Positions 56,638 through 64,000 of a DNA stretch of 64,000 nucleotides are shown one piece after another. The first letter of the stretch is position 1, and every line of letters begins with the position of its first letter. The DNA lies in assembly GCA_013373015.1 (NCBI GenBank), contig JABXIQ010000018.1, forward strand, positions 1-64,000, given 5' to 3'. A program made the translations under genes and the position numbers. The notes below the pieces were generated by a model. That model saw nothing but the letters and a program-made list of their open reading frames with translations. It was not told the origin of the DNA and searched no databases. Source of the DNA: Kangiellaceae bacterium. Lineage in GTDB: Bacteria > Pseudomonadota > Gammaproteobacteria > Enterobacterales > Kangiellaceae.

Positions 56638-57877
56638 ATGCTAAGTCCTGCAATAGGGCTTCTGCAGCTTGTTTTCCAGTTCTTGCTCCATCTTCATGAA
56701 ATCCCCATCCCCAGTATGCACCACAAAAATAGCTATTGTTTTTACCTTGAATCAACTTTAAGTTCTTTTGAGCGTTGATGGTATGTTTATTGTAAACAGG
56801 ATGGTGATAAGTGATTTCTTTCCATACCTTGTTGGCGTCTATTTGTTCTTGCATATTCAGACTGACTATTACAGGAACCTTAGTCTCAAGTGACTGCAAA
56901 AGATTCATGTAGTAACTAACCGTGCATTGTTCAGAGCTTCGCTCATCTATTAGAACATTCCAGCTTGCCCAAGCACTTTTTCTCTTAGGTAAAACATCGC
57001 TATCGCTATGAAGTGTTATGATGTTCTTTTGATAAGGTATTGCTTGTAAAACATGCTGTTCTTCGGCACTTGGATTATCTAGCAAATCCAAAACTTGATC
57101 GCCGTGACAAGCAAAAATAACTTTATCAAACCGTTTGTTTTGACCATTTACATTCAGAACAACACTATCATTGTCTCTAGTAAGGCATTCCACTTTGCTG
57201 TCAGTTTGTATAGTGAAATTGCAATTGTCCGATATGGCATTAAGATACTGACGCGATCCGCCTGCGATGGTTTTCCAAACCGGTCTGTCAAACGCTTGCA
57301 TCATATTGTGGTTGTTCATAAAGGCTACTAGAAACTTAGCGGGGAACTCAAAAATAGTTCTTGTATCTCCAGACCATAAAGCACAGGTCATTGGAATAAT
57401 ATGATCTTGTATAAAGATTTTTGAATAATTATTATCATTTAAGTATTGTCCTAAAGAAATATCTGAAGAACTATTTAAAAGCTCTTTGCCTTCTTTATAA
57501 AAGCGAAAAATATCGGATATCATTCGATAAAACTTAGGGTTTAAGAGATTGCGTCTTTGGCAAAAGAGCTTGTTAAGTGTTGTGGCGTTATACTCTAAAC
57601 CTGTTATACGATTGGTTACTGAGAAGCTCATGTCACTATCTTTGTAGGCTACGCCGTATTTATCCAGCAAAGACATAAAAGTAGGGTAGTTCTCTGGGTT
57701 AAAAACAATAAAACCGGTATCGACAGCAATTTCTTTGTTCTCAACTTTTATCGTATGAGTATCTGCATGTCCTCCAATTGTCGGGCTAGCTTCATACACC
57801 GTAACATCATGCTTAGATGCTAAACAGTCCGCGGCTGACAAACCTGAAATGCCACTACCAATAACTGCTACTTTCAT
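56630..57877 (-). CDS. FAD-dependent NAD(P)-binding amine-oxidase-like protein
   Basis: A 415-residue flavoprotein. The N-terminal dinucleotide motif is VAVIGSGISGLSAADCLA (3-20), followed by VYEASPTIGGHADTHTI, the DTGFIVFNPENYPTF block characteristic of this CFA-cluster family, and the C-terminal FAD-contacting NSYFCGAYWGWGFHEDGARTGKQAAEAL. It is related to protoporphyrinogen oxidase/phytoene desaturase folds and probably oxidises a membrane lipid. Start overlaps the desaturase stop (ATGA). It forms the conserved trio with DUF1365 and CFA synthase. Confidence 0.92.
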   Translation of the reverse strand: MKVAVIGSGISGLSAADCLASKHDVTVYEASPTIGGHADTHTIKVENKEIAVDTGFIVFNPENYPTFMSLLDKYGVAYKDSDMSFSVTNRITGLEYNATTLNKLFCQRRNLLNPKFYRMISDIFRFYKEGKELLNSSSDISLGQYLNDNNYSKIFIQDHIIPMTCALWSGDTRTIFEFPAKFLVAFMNNHNMMQAFDRPVWKTIAGGSRQYLNAISDNCNFTIQTDSKVECLTRDNDSVVLNVNGQNKRFDKVIFACHGDQVLDLLDNPSAEEQHVLQAIPYQKNIITLHSDSDVLPKRKSAWASWNVLIDERSSEQCTVSYYMNLLQSLETKVPVIVSLNMQEQIDANKVWKEITYHHPVYNKHTINAQKNLKLIQGKNNSYFCGAYWGWGFHEDGARTGKQAAEALLQDLAYA

Positions 57878-58836
57878 AAGTTTTCACCGTTAGCAATTGA
57901 ATTGTTAGTGTTTAATGCTGTAGTAGGTTGAGTTTTGCTATAGCGGAGATCCCATACTAAGCCGACTTTTTCAAAAAACTTGAGAATATAATAGCTAATA
58001 TCAATTTCCCACCATTTGATTCCTTGTCTTACCGAACCTGGAAATTGATGATGGTTGTTATGCCAGCCTTCACCAAGCGTTAAAATAGCAAGTAAAAAGT
58101 TATTTCGACTATCGTCATTTGTGTTATAGCGACGGGTGCCTACTTTATGAGCCAAGGAGTTTATACAGAAAGTCACATGAGACAATAAAATGGTTGAAAT
58201 AAAAAAGCCCCATATAAGAATTTGCCAACGACTAGCCTCTAATTGCGGGTAACTACTTTCAATATATATCCCAAGCAAAAGCACTAACACGGCAAAAATA
58301 ATCGGCGGAACTATATCAAAGCGATCTAGAAATCTTAACTCAGGATATTGATTTAAGTCTTTAACGCGCTGATGCTGTGTCGGAAAATGTTTCTTATTCA
58401 GAAACCATGTCATATGACTTTTAATAAAACCGTGCTTTGGAGAATGGACATCATAGTCTGAGTCTGAATGTATATGGTGATGCCGATGATGAGCCGCCCA
58501 CCATAGTGGACCTCTCTGGGTTGAGCAGGCGCCTAAAAAGCCAAAAAACGCCTGCATAAAGCGTGAAGTCTTAAATGTTTTATGTGAGAAGTATCTATGG
58601 TAAAACGCTGTTATGGCAAACATGCGTATAAAGTAAGTGACCAAACACACTGCAATTGCTATCCAGCTAACACCCGTTACGAATGCGAAAAGACAGGTTA
58701 AGTGTATAGCGATAAAAGGAATAACTCTTGGCCAATCAATACCTGTGTATTCTCCATTTATGGCTTTAGAGCTTTCGGAAGAAAGGTTAACCTTATTATT
58801 ATCAAACCATTGGGTAAATTTCATAGAGTCAAACAT
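57874..58836 (-). CDS. Acyl-CoA/acyl-lipid delta-9-type fatty-acid desaturase
   Basis: The 320-residue membrane desaturase has all three histidine boxes: HRYFSH (80-85), HHRHHH (116-121) and HNNHH in GEGWHNNHHQFPGS (about 250). Four hydrophobic segments are visible (about 39-55, 56-78, 170-190, 198-220). It uses oxygen to insert a double bond, probably at delta-9, supplying the unsaturated chains needed by the CFA synthase downstream. Start taken at ATG 58836; a TTG at 58845 and ATG 58824 are alternatives, none with a strong ribosome site. First gene of the lipid operon, just after a direct-repeat operator. Confidence 0.9.
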   Translation of the reverse strand: MFDSMKFTQWFDNNKVNLSSESSKAINGEYTGIDWPRVIPFIAIHLTCLFAFVTGVSWIAIAVCLVTYFIRMFAITAFYHRYFSHKTFKTSRFMQAFFGFLGACSTQRGPLWWAAHHRHHHIHSDSDYDVHSPKHGFIKSHMTWFLNKKHFPTQHQRVKDLNQYPELRFLDRFDIVPPIIFAVLVLLLGIYIESSYPQLEASRWQILIWGFFISTILLSHVTFCINSLAHKVGTRRYNTNDDSRNNFLLAILTLGEGWHNNHHQFPGSVRQGIKWWEIDISYYILKFFEKVGLVWDLRYSKTQPTTALNTNNSIANGENL

Positions 58837-58872
58837 AATTATCAATGTATTAGGCTGATCCTAGTCTTTTTA

Positions 58873-58891
58873 TGTGAAATTGCTGTGAAAT
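58873..58891 (-). promoter_or_regulatory. Direct-repeat operator between the lipid operon and the lipoprotein gene
   Basis: On the minus strand ATTTCACA occurs twice with an 11-bp period (58891-58884 and 58880-58873). TAGGAT (58863-58858), a possible -10 box, lies nine bases further toward the desaturase gene. A further inverted half-site TTTCACAT (58909-58916) faces the divergent lipoprotein gene, so both directions could be controlled. The period and arrangement suit an OmpR-family regulator. Confidence 0.6.
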
Positions 58892-58948
58892 GTGAAGCTA
58901 ATCAGTAGTTTCACATTTTCTTGACTCGCGAGGACTCATAGTCTCAAT

Positions 58949-59503
58949 ATGAAAATTATATTAGCAATTATTCTGGTTTTTATATTAACCAGTTGTGCAA
59001 CGAGTGATAAAACTATGCTGAATGAGCGAGTGGATAACTATTTGGATGTTATTGAAAGTATCGATAACACAAAAGAGATTTCAGATCCCGCTAAGCGCTT
59101 TACTAGCCTTTTTGGGGATCTTAAAAAAGGTGCTAACGAAAATACCATTAAACAGCTATATGCGGCTGATTTTTATTTCAATGACACGTTCAAAACAATT
59201 AAAAATATTGATGAATTAGTTAGCTATATGGAAGAAACATCCAAAGCCGTAGATGTTACTACAGTAGATATTCTTGATGTCAGTAAAAGTCAAACTGATT
59301 ATTATCTCAGATGGGTAATGCACATGCAGTTCACTGCGAAAGGTAAGAAAGTTGATTCACGCTCAATCGGAGTGACCCAAATACGTTTTAATGAGCAAGG
59401 CAAAGTAATTTTGCATCAAGACTATTGGGATGGTGCAGAAGGCTTTTACCAACATTTACCGTTTGTGGGTTACATCATACGCAAAGTAAGAGATAGTTTA
59501 TGA
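58949..59503 (+). CDS. SnoaL/NTF2-like lipoprotein of the CFA cluster
   Basis: A 184-residue protein with a lipobox signal (MKIILAIILVFILTSCATSD, Cys16), so it is envelope-anchored. The mature part has the NTF2/SnoaL-like pattern found in CFA clusters: IKQLYAADFYFNDTFKTIKNIDELVSYMEE, YYLRWVMHMQFTAKG and QDYWDGAEGFYQHLPFVGYIIRKVR. Such folds bind hydrophobic small molecules or act as lyases/isomerases; the role is unknown. Its stop overlaps the next gene's start (ATGA). Confidence 0.82.
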   Translation: MKIILAIILVFILTSCATSDKTMLNERVDNYLDVIESIDNTKEISDPAKRFTSLFGDLKKGANENTIKQLYAADFYFNDTFKTIKNIDELVSYMEETSKAVDVTTVDILDVSKSQTDYYLRWVMHMQFTAKGKKVDSRSIGVTQIRFNEQGKVILHQDYWDGAEGFYQHLPFVGYIIRKVRDSL

Positions 59504-60036
59504 GGAAATTAGTATCCGTGTTGTTCATTGTTTTGCTTATGCAAGTAAATGCAATTTTGGCTGCAATTCCAGATCAGGTTCAACACAAAAATGGTAAAAT
59601 TTTTAGTCTATGCGCCAAACAAACCGTAACTAAGGCTTTTTTCTTCGATATCGTTGACGTTGGGCTCTATTATCCTGATTGCACATCCAATCGTTCAATA
59701 TTTGATGAGCAGAATAAGCTGCTTAGATTTTCCTATTTGAGAGAGGTTACAGGAAAGCAGTTCAAGGAAGGAGCTGAAGAGTTCCTGCAAAAGAACTTAA
59801 GCCAAGAGCAGCAACAGCACTGTTTAGCAAGCTATCAAGAAATAAATGAAAGCTATCTAGACGTACAAGAAGGTGATTTTTATGATCTCTTTCAAATTGA
59901 TGAAATTGGTTTGGACTTGTATCTAAATGGTCAATCGCTAGCAAGCTTAGACAGTAAAAGTTGTGAAAGCTTGTATTTCAATATTTGGTTTGGAGAAGAA
60001 TCTATGTCCGCAGACTTTAGTAAGTTACTCAAATAG
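59500..60036 (+). CDS. Chalcone-isomerase-like periplasmic protein
   Basis: The 178-residue protein has a signal peptide (MRKLVSVLFIVLLMQVNAILAA) and the chalcone-isomerase-like fold features of the bacterial family: LCAKQTVTKAFFFDIVDVGLYYPDC, LLRFSYLREVTGKQFKEGAEEFLQKNL, GDFYDLFQIDEIGLDLYLNG and CESLYFNIWFGEESMS. Related proteins in eukaryotes bind fatty acids, and bacterial genes recur next to CFA clusters, so a lipid-binding role is plausible. Translationally coupled to the lipoprotein gene. Confidence 0.85.
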   Translation: MRKLVSVLFIVLLMQVNAILAAIPDQVQHKNGKIFSLCAKQTVTKAFFFDIVDVGLYYPDCTSNRSIFDEQNKLLRFSYLREVTGKQFKEGAEEFLQKNLSQEQQQHCLASYQEINESYLDVQEGDFYDLFQIDEIGLDLYLNGQSLASLDSKSCESLYFNIWFGEESMSADFSKLLK

Positions 60037-60054
60037 GTTTTACGGTCATTTAAA

Positions 60055-61434
60055 TCAACTCATCAGCTGAATTGTTGTCTTTCGGGATTCTTTATAATCT
60101 ATAATAGTTTTAGGGTACTGTAGTTTTTCTCGCTGCTCATTGCTAGGATTATGAATGTCTTTGCTATTGAGTTCAGATAACTCTGGAACAAATTTCCGTA
60201 TAAAAACACCCTCGGGGTCAAAGCGTTGTGATTGGGCAAATGGGTTCATGATGCGAAAGTAGGGTGCTCCATCTGCACCAGTGGAAGAACACCATTGCCA
60301 ACCACCGTTGTTAGAAGAAAAATCTCCATCAATCAGTTTGCTCATAAAGTATTGTTCTCCCCAACGCCAATCTATCAAGCACAATTTACATAGAAACATT
60401 GCCGCATTCATTCTTAACCGGTTATGCATCCATCCCGTTTGATTGAGCTCACGCATTGCAGCATCAATAATAGGAAAGCCAGTCTGTCCTTTGCACCATG
60501 CTTGAAACAACTGGTGATCGTTTTTCCATGGCTCTTTAATGTCAGGCTTAAAAGGTTTATGTTTTACTAAATTAGGCTGGTCAATGATTATTTGGCGATA
60601 GAACTCCCTCCAAATAAGCTCAGAGAGCCATGTATCACTGTAAAACTTCTCTTCATCGGCATGATAATGATCATAAAGTCGTTCTGCGCATTGTTTCGCT
60701 GTAATGGCTCCTACTGTGAGATAAGGGGAAAGAAGGCTTGTACCTGAACGAGAGGGAAAATCTCTGTGCTTTTTATAATCTTCTACTTTAGTTATGAAGT
60801 TTTCTAGCTTGTTGATTGCTTCATGGCTTCCTGCTGGCCATAAATCTTTACGATAATCTCTACTAAAATCCTCAGTCAGCTGTTCATTAGTCATTGCTTG
60901 TTTTAACTGTCTCTTTGGCGCAGGAAATGATAGTGTTTTTCTTTCTTTATGGATCTTAATCCAAGCTTTCTTAAAGGGGGTGAATACTTTATAAGGCTCT
61001 CTATCAGGCTTTCTCACGCTGCTTGGATGCAATATCATGTCACAATCAAATTGACGAGTTTCTAAATCATTCTTTTGAGCAAGTTCTATTACGGCATTAT
61101 CTCTTTTCATTTCATTGAATAAGTATTCATTATTAAACCAAATAGACTCTGCTTGGTTATTTTTGGTTATATCGATTACTTGTTGAGGAACATCAGAAAA
61201 ATTTTGCACTGTGATGATATGCAACGGAATGTTGAGCTTATTTAATTGTTGCCTCAAAACTAATACACTATCATAAATAAAACCTATCTTAGAAGGCGCA
61301 TCAGAATGAACCTTTCGCTGCTCAGTTGCTTCAATAAAAATACCGATAACGCTATGTTTTTGTGAAGCATGATACAGAGCGGCATTGTCTTCAACGCGTA
61401 AATCGTTTCTAAACCAAACAATGGCTGTACTCAT
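60055..61434 (-). CDS. phrB: Deoxyribodipyrimidine photo-lyase (CPD photolyase)
   Basis: The enzyme repairs UV-induced cyclobutane pyrimidine dimers using blue light. It has 459 residues: antenna-binding alpha/beta domain (STAIVWFRNDLRVEDNAALYHA), and the FAD domain with SGTSLLSPYLTVGAIT, WLSELIWREFYRQI, TGFPIIDAAMRELNQTGWMHNRLRM and the electron-transfer tryptophan region GGWQWCSSTGADGAPYFRIMNPFAQS. The start is ATG 61434; an upstream GTG at 61446 sits on the AAGGG site. It follows the DUF523/DUF1722 gene by 15 bp (same operon), as E. coli phr follows ybgA. Confidence 0.95.
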   Translation of the reverse strand: MSTAIVWFRNDLRVEDNAALYHASQKHSVIGIFIEATEQRKVHSDAPSKIGFIYDSVLVLRQQLNKLNIPLHIITVQNFSDVPQQVIDITKNNQAESIWFNNEYLFNEMKRDNAVIELAQKNDLETRQFDCDMILHPSSVRKPDREPYKVFTPFKKAWIKIHKERKTLSFPAPKRQLKQAMTNEQLTEDFSRDYRKDLWPAGSHEAINKLENFITKVEDYKKHRDFPSRSGTSLLSPYLTVGAITAKQCAERLYDHYHADEEKFYSDTWLSELIWREFYRQIIIDQPNLVKHKPFKPDIKEPWKNDHQLFQAWCKGQTGFPIIDAAMRELNQTGWMHNRLRMNAAMFLCKLCLIDWRWGEQYFMSKLIDGDFSSNNGGWQWCSSTGADGAPYFRIMNPFAQSQRFDPEGVFIRKFVPELSELNSKDIHNPSNEQREKLQYPKTIIDYKESRKTTIQLMS

Positions 61435-61449
61435 TAGTACGGGCACCCT

Positions 61450-62397
61450 TTATAAATAGTTTCTTAGCCCCAGTTCGATAGGGTGGGGATTCAAGTAGGC
61501 TTGATTGCTAATATAATTAGAGCCAAACTGATTGATGTAATGATTTATTAATGTCACCGGAACTATTAAAGTCACCACGCCTTTTCGATATTGCTCAATA
61601 ATTTTTATAAGTTCTTGCTTGGCCTCGCTAGAAATATCGCGTTTTAAATAACCTAATATGTGATACAAGACGTTGGTATGCGATTTACTAGAGGCAACTG
61701 TTCTTAACGCTTGCATTAATAATTGCTCATATTCAGAAATGATGGTGTGAATGTGTTTTGAGCCATCATTAGCAACTAAACGTCCAAGCTCCTTATAAGC
61801 TTGATAACTATGAGCCATGATCAAATATTTATAGCGACTGTGAAAGGCAACTAAGCTCTTTAGCGAAGGTTTATTAAGAACCATATCTTGCCATTCGTTG
61901 TAGGCAAAAACACGATTGATAAAGTTTTCCCTAAGCTTAGGATCTGACAACCTGCCTTCTTCTTCAACAGGTAGTTCTGGCCTTTGTTTCATAATTTCAC
62001 CTATATAGGCACCAGAAGCCGAAATATTGCTGGGATTACCATTTTCGTGATACACCTTGACTCGCTCCATACCACAGCTTGGTGAGTTTCGGATAACAAT
62101 ATAACCGCTGATTGTTCTAATATCAGACAATGTTTTCCTTGCAAAACTAACCAAATCATCAGTAACGTCTATAGAATGATCATTAACCATTTTCACTCGT
62201 ATCTGTTTATTAGACTCAACAAGGTGTATCGGAGGTCGAGGAGTAGGCATGCCGACACTCATTTCAGGGCATATAGGAATATAATTAAACCAGTCATTCA
62301 TCACATCCAAGCAGTATTTGGAGCGCTTATGTCCACCGTCATAACGAACCTTTTTTCCTACCAAGCAGGAGCTAATGGCAATGCTTATTTTTTTCAT
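61450..62397 (-). CDS. DUF523-DUF1722 fusion protein (YbgA-like)
   Basis: The 315-residue protein has an N-terminal DUF523 domain (about 1-150: ISSCLVGKKVRYDGGHKR, CPEMSVGMPTPRPPIHLV, GYIVIRNSPSCGMERVKVY, cysteines possibly binding metal) and a C-terminal DUF1722 domain (about 170-305: NRVFAYNEWQDMV, LVAFHSRYKYLIMAHSYQAYKELGRLVA, LYHILGYLKRDISSEAKQELIKIIEQYRKG). DUF1722 is E. coli YbgA, encoded next to phr and thought to aid photolyase or tRNA-related chemistry; function unproven. A direct-repeat operator lies just upstream. Confidence 0.92.
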   Translation of the reverse strand: MKKISIAISSCLVGKKVRYDGGHKRSKYCLDVMNDWFNYIPICPEMSVGMPTPRPPIHLVESNKQIRVKMVNDHSIDVTDDLVSFARKTLSDIRTISGYIVIRNSPSCGMERVKVYHENGNPSNISASGAYIGEIMKQRPELPVEEEGRLSDPKLRENFINRVFAYNEWQDMVLNKPSLKSLVAFHSRYKYLIMAHSYQAYKELGRLVANDGSKHIHTIISEYEQLLMQALRTVASSKSHTNVLYHILGYLKRDISSEAKQELIKIIEQYRKGVVTLIVPVTLINHYINQFGSNYISNQAYLNPHPIELGLRNYL

Positions 62398-62419
62398 GGT
62401 AGGAGTTTTACCAAAAGCT

Positions 62420-62438
62420 TGTGAAGTTGATGTGAATT
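62420..62438 (-). promoter_or_regulatory. Direct-repeat operator upstream of the DUF523-photolyase operon
   Basis: On the minus strand TTCACA occurs at 62436-62431 (within AATTCACA) and 62425-62420, an 11-bp period. TAAAAC (62410-62405), a possible -10 box, lies nine bases further toward the gene, the same spacing as at the two other sites. That -10 would start RNA almost at the ATG 62397, so either the gene is leaderless or the -10 choice is wrong. Confidence 0.5.
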
Positions 62439-62517
62439 AGACATAAAGATATGTTGACTAAATCCTATAAATATGAAATTTTAGAGTTACTTAAGGGTTT
62501 TTCATGGTTAGAACACT

Positions 62518-63438
62518 GTGTATAAGATTCTACAAAAGCCTCTGTTTAGTCTATCAGAAGATACCAGCATTACGCTATGGCAGTTAATTCTAGCTGTCGT
62601 GTTTATAATACTGGCTTGGCTGTTTAGCCATTTTGTTGCCCGTTTTATAGGGCGAAAAATTCTAAGTAAAACTGATATGGCTCAAGATAACATTATTGTG
62701 ATACAGCGCCTTATCTTTTTTTTGCTTTTAAGCATTATCATTGTAACCGCTTTGTCTTTTTTACATGTCCCTTTCACAGCTTTTGCTTTTATTTCGGGCG
62801 CCATAGCTATTGGTTTAGGTTTTGGCGCTAAAAATGTCATGGACAATTTTATCAGTGGTTGGATTTTAATGTCAGAACGCCCAGTGCGTATTGGTGATTT
62901 TATCGAGCTTGATGACGTTAATCGGGGGAAAGTCATACGAGTTGGCAATCGCTCAACCATGATAAAGCGAACCGATGGCGCTCATATGATCATCCCTAAC
63001 AGTGACTTATTACAAACAAGACTAATTAATTGGACGCTTATAGATGATAATATCCGTACTTCATTTAAGGTTGGAGTAGCTTATGGCTCAGATGTTAAAT
63101 TAGTAACCAAGATACTGAATTCCATTCTTGAGGAACATACTTTAGTTTTGCCTGATCCCAAACCAGCAGTCATGTTCGAGGATTTTGCTGATAGTGCTTT
63201 AGTATTCGAAATTTGGTTTTGGGCTGTAGTTTCAGCAGAAAGAGAGTTGCGCTCTATTCGAAGTGACTTGCGTTATATGATAGAACGTAGATTTAGTGAA
63301 AATGATATTATAATTTCATTCCCACAAAGAGATGTTCATCTGCATATCCATAAGTCGATACCAGTACATATATCGAACAATAAAGAAAGGCGTGAGACGG
63401 TCGAAACGATTTCTGATAAATTTGATAGGAAGCTATGA
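62518..63438 (+). CDS. MscS-family mechanosensitive channel
   Basis: The 306-residue protein has three membrane segments (about 20-42, 62-82, 84-104), the third matching the pore helix FISGAIAIGLGFGAKNVMDNFISG, followed by the MscS beta domain (WILMSERPVRIGDFIELDDVNRGKVIRVGNRSTMIKRTDGAHMIIPNSDLL) and a C-terminal domain. It would release solutes on hypo-osmotic shock. The frame opens after a stop at 62509, and GTG 62518 is the first usable start; no clear ribosome site is seen. Its stop overlaps the next gene's start (ATGA). Confidence 0.9.
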   Translation: MYKILQKPLFSLSEDTSITLWQLILAVVFIILAWLFSHFVARFIGRKILSKTDMAQDNIIVIQRLIFFLLLSIIIVTALSFLHVPFTAFAFISGAIAIGLGFGAKNVMDNFISGWILMSERPVRIGDFIELDDVNRGKVIRVGNRSTMIKRTDGAHMIIPNSDLLQTRLINWTLIDDNIRTSFKVGVAYGSDVKLVTKILNSILEEHTLVLPDPKPAVMFEDFADSALVFEIWFWAVVSAERELRSIRSDLRYMIERRFSENDIIISFPQRDVHLHIHKSIPVHISNNKERRETVETISDKFDRKL

Positions 63439-64000
63439 AGAAAAGCATTTTCATTTCAAAACAAGGAGCCATTACTGATAATCAAAAAAACTTCTATCAA
63501 TGGCATCACATTAATTACACCCATAGTGATGATGTTAAGTGGCTGCATGAACAGAATATTCCGAGTCTTGCTAAAGATATTTTGCTTCAGGTTGAGCATA
63601 GACCACGTTATATTCAAGAAGAGGAAGACATCATTTTATGTTTGCGAGGGGTTAATCTTAATCCTGAAGCAACACCTGAAGATATGATTACAGTTCGCGT
63701 ATATTGTGCCAATGGTGTAGTTATAACGAGTTGTAATCGTCAATCAATGAGCATTAATGATGTTAATAATTTGATTGAGCTTGAGAAGGGACCCGCCTCA
63801 CCGGCTAAATTTGTAGTTGCATTAATAGATACATTGACGCAGAAGATTGAGACTTTCTTTGAAGAATTAGAGTCCAAGCTCGATTTATATGAAGATAATA
63901 TGGATATTCATGACTTTGAATTGACTAATAAGAATTTGGCGAAACTGAGACGTCAATGTGCTACAGTCAAAAGGTATCTCGCCCCACAACGTGAAGCGCT
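63435..64000 (+). CDS. ZntB/CorA-family metal transporter (3' end missing)
   Basis: The 188 visible residues are the cytoplasmic N-terminal domain of a ZntB-like member of the CorA family: HHINYTHSDDVKWLHE, EEDIILCLRGVNLNPEATPEDMITVRVYCANGVVITSC (the LRGVNLNP block is typical of ZntB), and a long helix from about 130 (FVVALIDTLTQKIETFFEELESKLDLYED). The pore helices and GxN motif would lie beyond 64000. ZntB transports zinc. Overlap with the MscS gene indicates a shared transcript. Confidence 0.85.
   Translation, partial: MKKSIFISKQGAITDNQKNFYQWHHINYTHSDDVKWLHEQNIPSLAKDILLQVEHRPRYIQEEEDIILCLRGVNLNPEATPEDMITVRVYCANGVVITSCNRQSMSINDVNNLIELEKGPASPAKFVVALIDTLTQKIETFFEELESKLDLYEDNMDIHDFELTNKNLAKLRRQCATVKRYLAPQREA

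Noticed and set aside
58873-58916. CRP-type site in the TGTGAA-rich divergent promoter
   Set aside because: A CRP site needs TGTGA-N6-TCACA; the half-sites here are direct repeats at 11 bp, and the opposing half-site is much farther away. The nhaA copy has no TGTGA on the correct strand at all.

Overview
The window is chromosomal DNA of a free-living, probably marine gammaproteobacterium. It is AT-rich (about 40 % G+C by eye) and densely coded. Markers of this class are the neighbourhood cysZ / smc-zipA-ligA, the rne-rluC divergence, and the long block yceF-yceD-rpmF-plsX-fabH-fabD-fabG...acpP-fabF-pabC-mltG-tmk-holB-pilZ-tatD, which is the enterobacterial/pseudomonad order. SMC rather than MukB, a type IV pilus PilZ protein and a DISM-type cyclase suggest an Oceanospirillales/Kangiellaceae-like organism; the genus is a guess. 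I see no tRNA, rRNA, CRISPR array, prophage or insertion sequence.

Layout. 0-0.7 kb: the end of a collagen-like surface protein with near-identical 45-bp repeats. 0.7-8.4 kb: cysZ and the smc-zipA-ligA chromosome/division/ligase cluster. 8.4-12.3 kb: a diguanylate cyclase overlapping a papain-like hydrolase, then a histidine-phosphatase lipoprotein. 12.3-17.9 kb: rne with a long structured leader, divergent from rluC, a HAD phosphatase and yaeQ. 18.0-24.2 kb: a complete overlapping pgaABCD operon for poly-N-acetylglucosamine biofilm matrix, preceded by a possible 11-codon leader peptide gene. 24.2-28.2 kb: peroxiredoxin, GNAT acetyltransferase, Sel1-repeat protein, serine hydrolase and the nucleotide pyrophosphatase yceF. 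28.3-41.5 kb: fatty-acid synthesis and associated genes; between fabG and acpP the usual order is interrupted by a tandem hairpin-repeat array and two small membrane-protein genes. 41.6-48.8 kb: glutaryl-CoA-type acyl-CoA dehydrogenase, the tail-specific protease prc, and a copper-resistance operon (CopL-like protein, copA, copB).

48.9-62.4 kb is the most interesting part. A Na+/H+ antiporter gene (nhaA) is followed by an OmpR-family response regulator. Tail-to-tail with it lies a histidine kinase gene, which is the last gene of a minus-strand membrane-lipid operon: desaturase, FAD amine oxidase, DUF1365, CFA synthase, DUF2878, DUF1295, second CFA-type methyltransferase, kinase. Divergent from this operon are a lipoprotein and a chalcone-isomerase-like protein. 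Next come a photolyase and a DUF523/DUF1722 protein. Clusters of this composition in other proteobacteria are light/singlet-oxygen responsive and usually under ECF sigma-ChrR or LitR control. Neither regulator is in this window. Instead, a direct repeat of TTTCACA-like half-sites with an 11-bp period, typical spacing for OmpR-family regulators, occurs in three promoter regions: before nhaA-regulator, before the desaturase-headed lipid operon, and before DUF523-photolyase. In each it points toward the gene. I infer a locally encoded two-component regulon joining membrane lipid modification, light-damage repair and ion homeostasis.

The window ends with an MscS-type channel overlapping the start of a ZntB/CorA-type metal transporter cut by the right edge.
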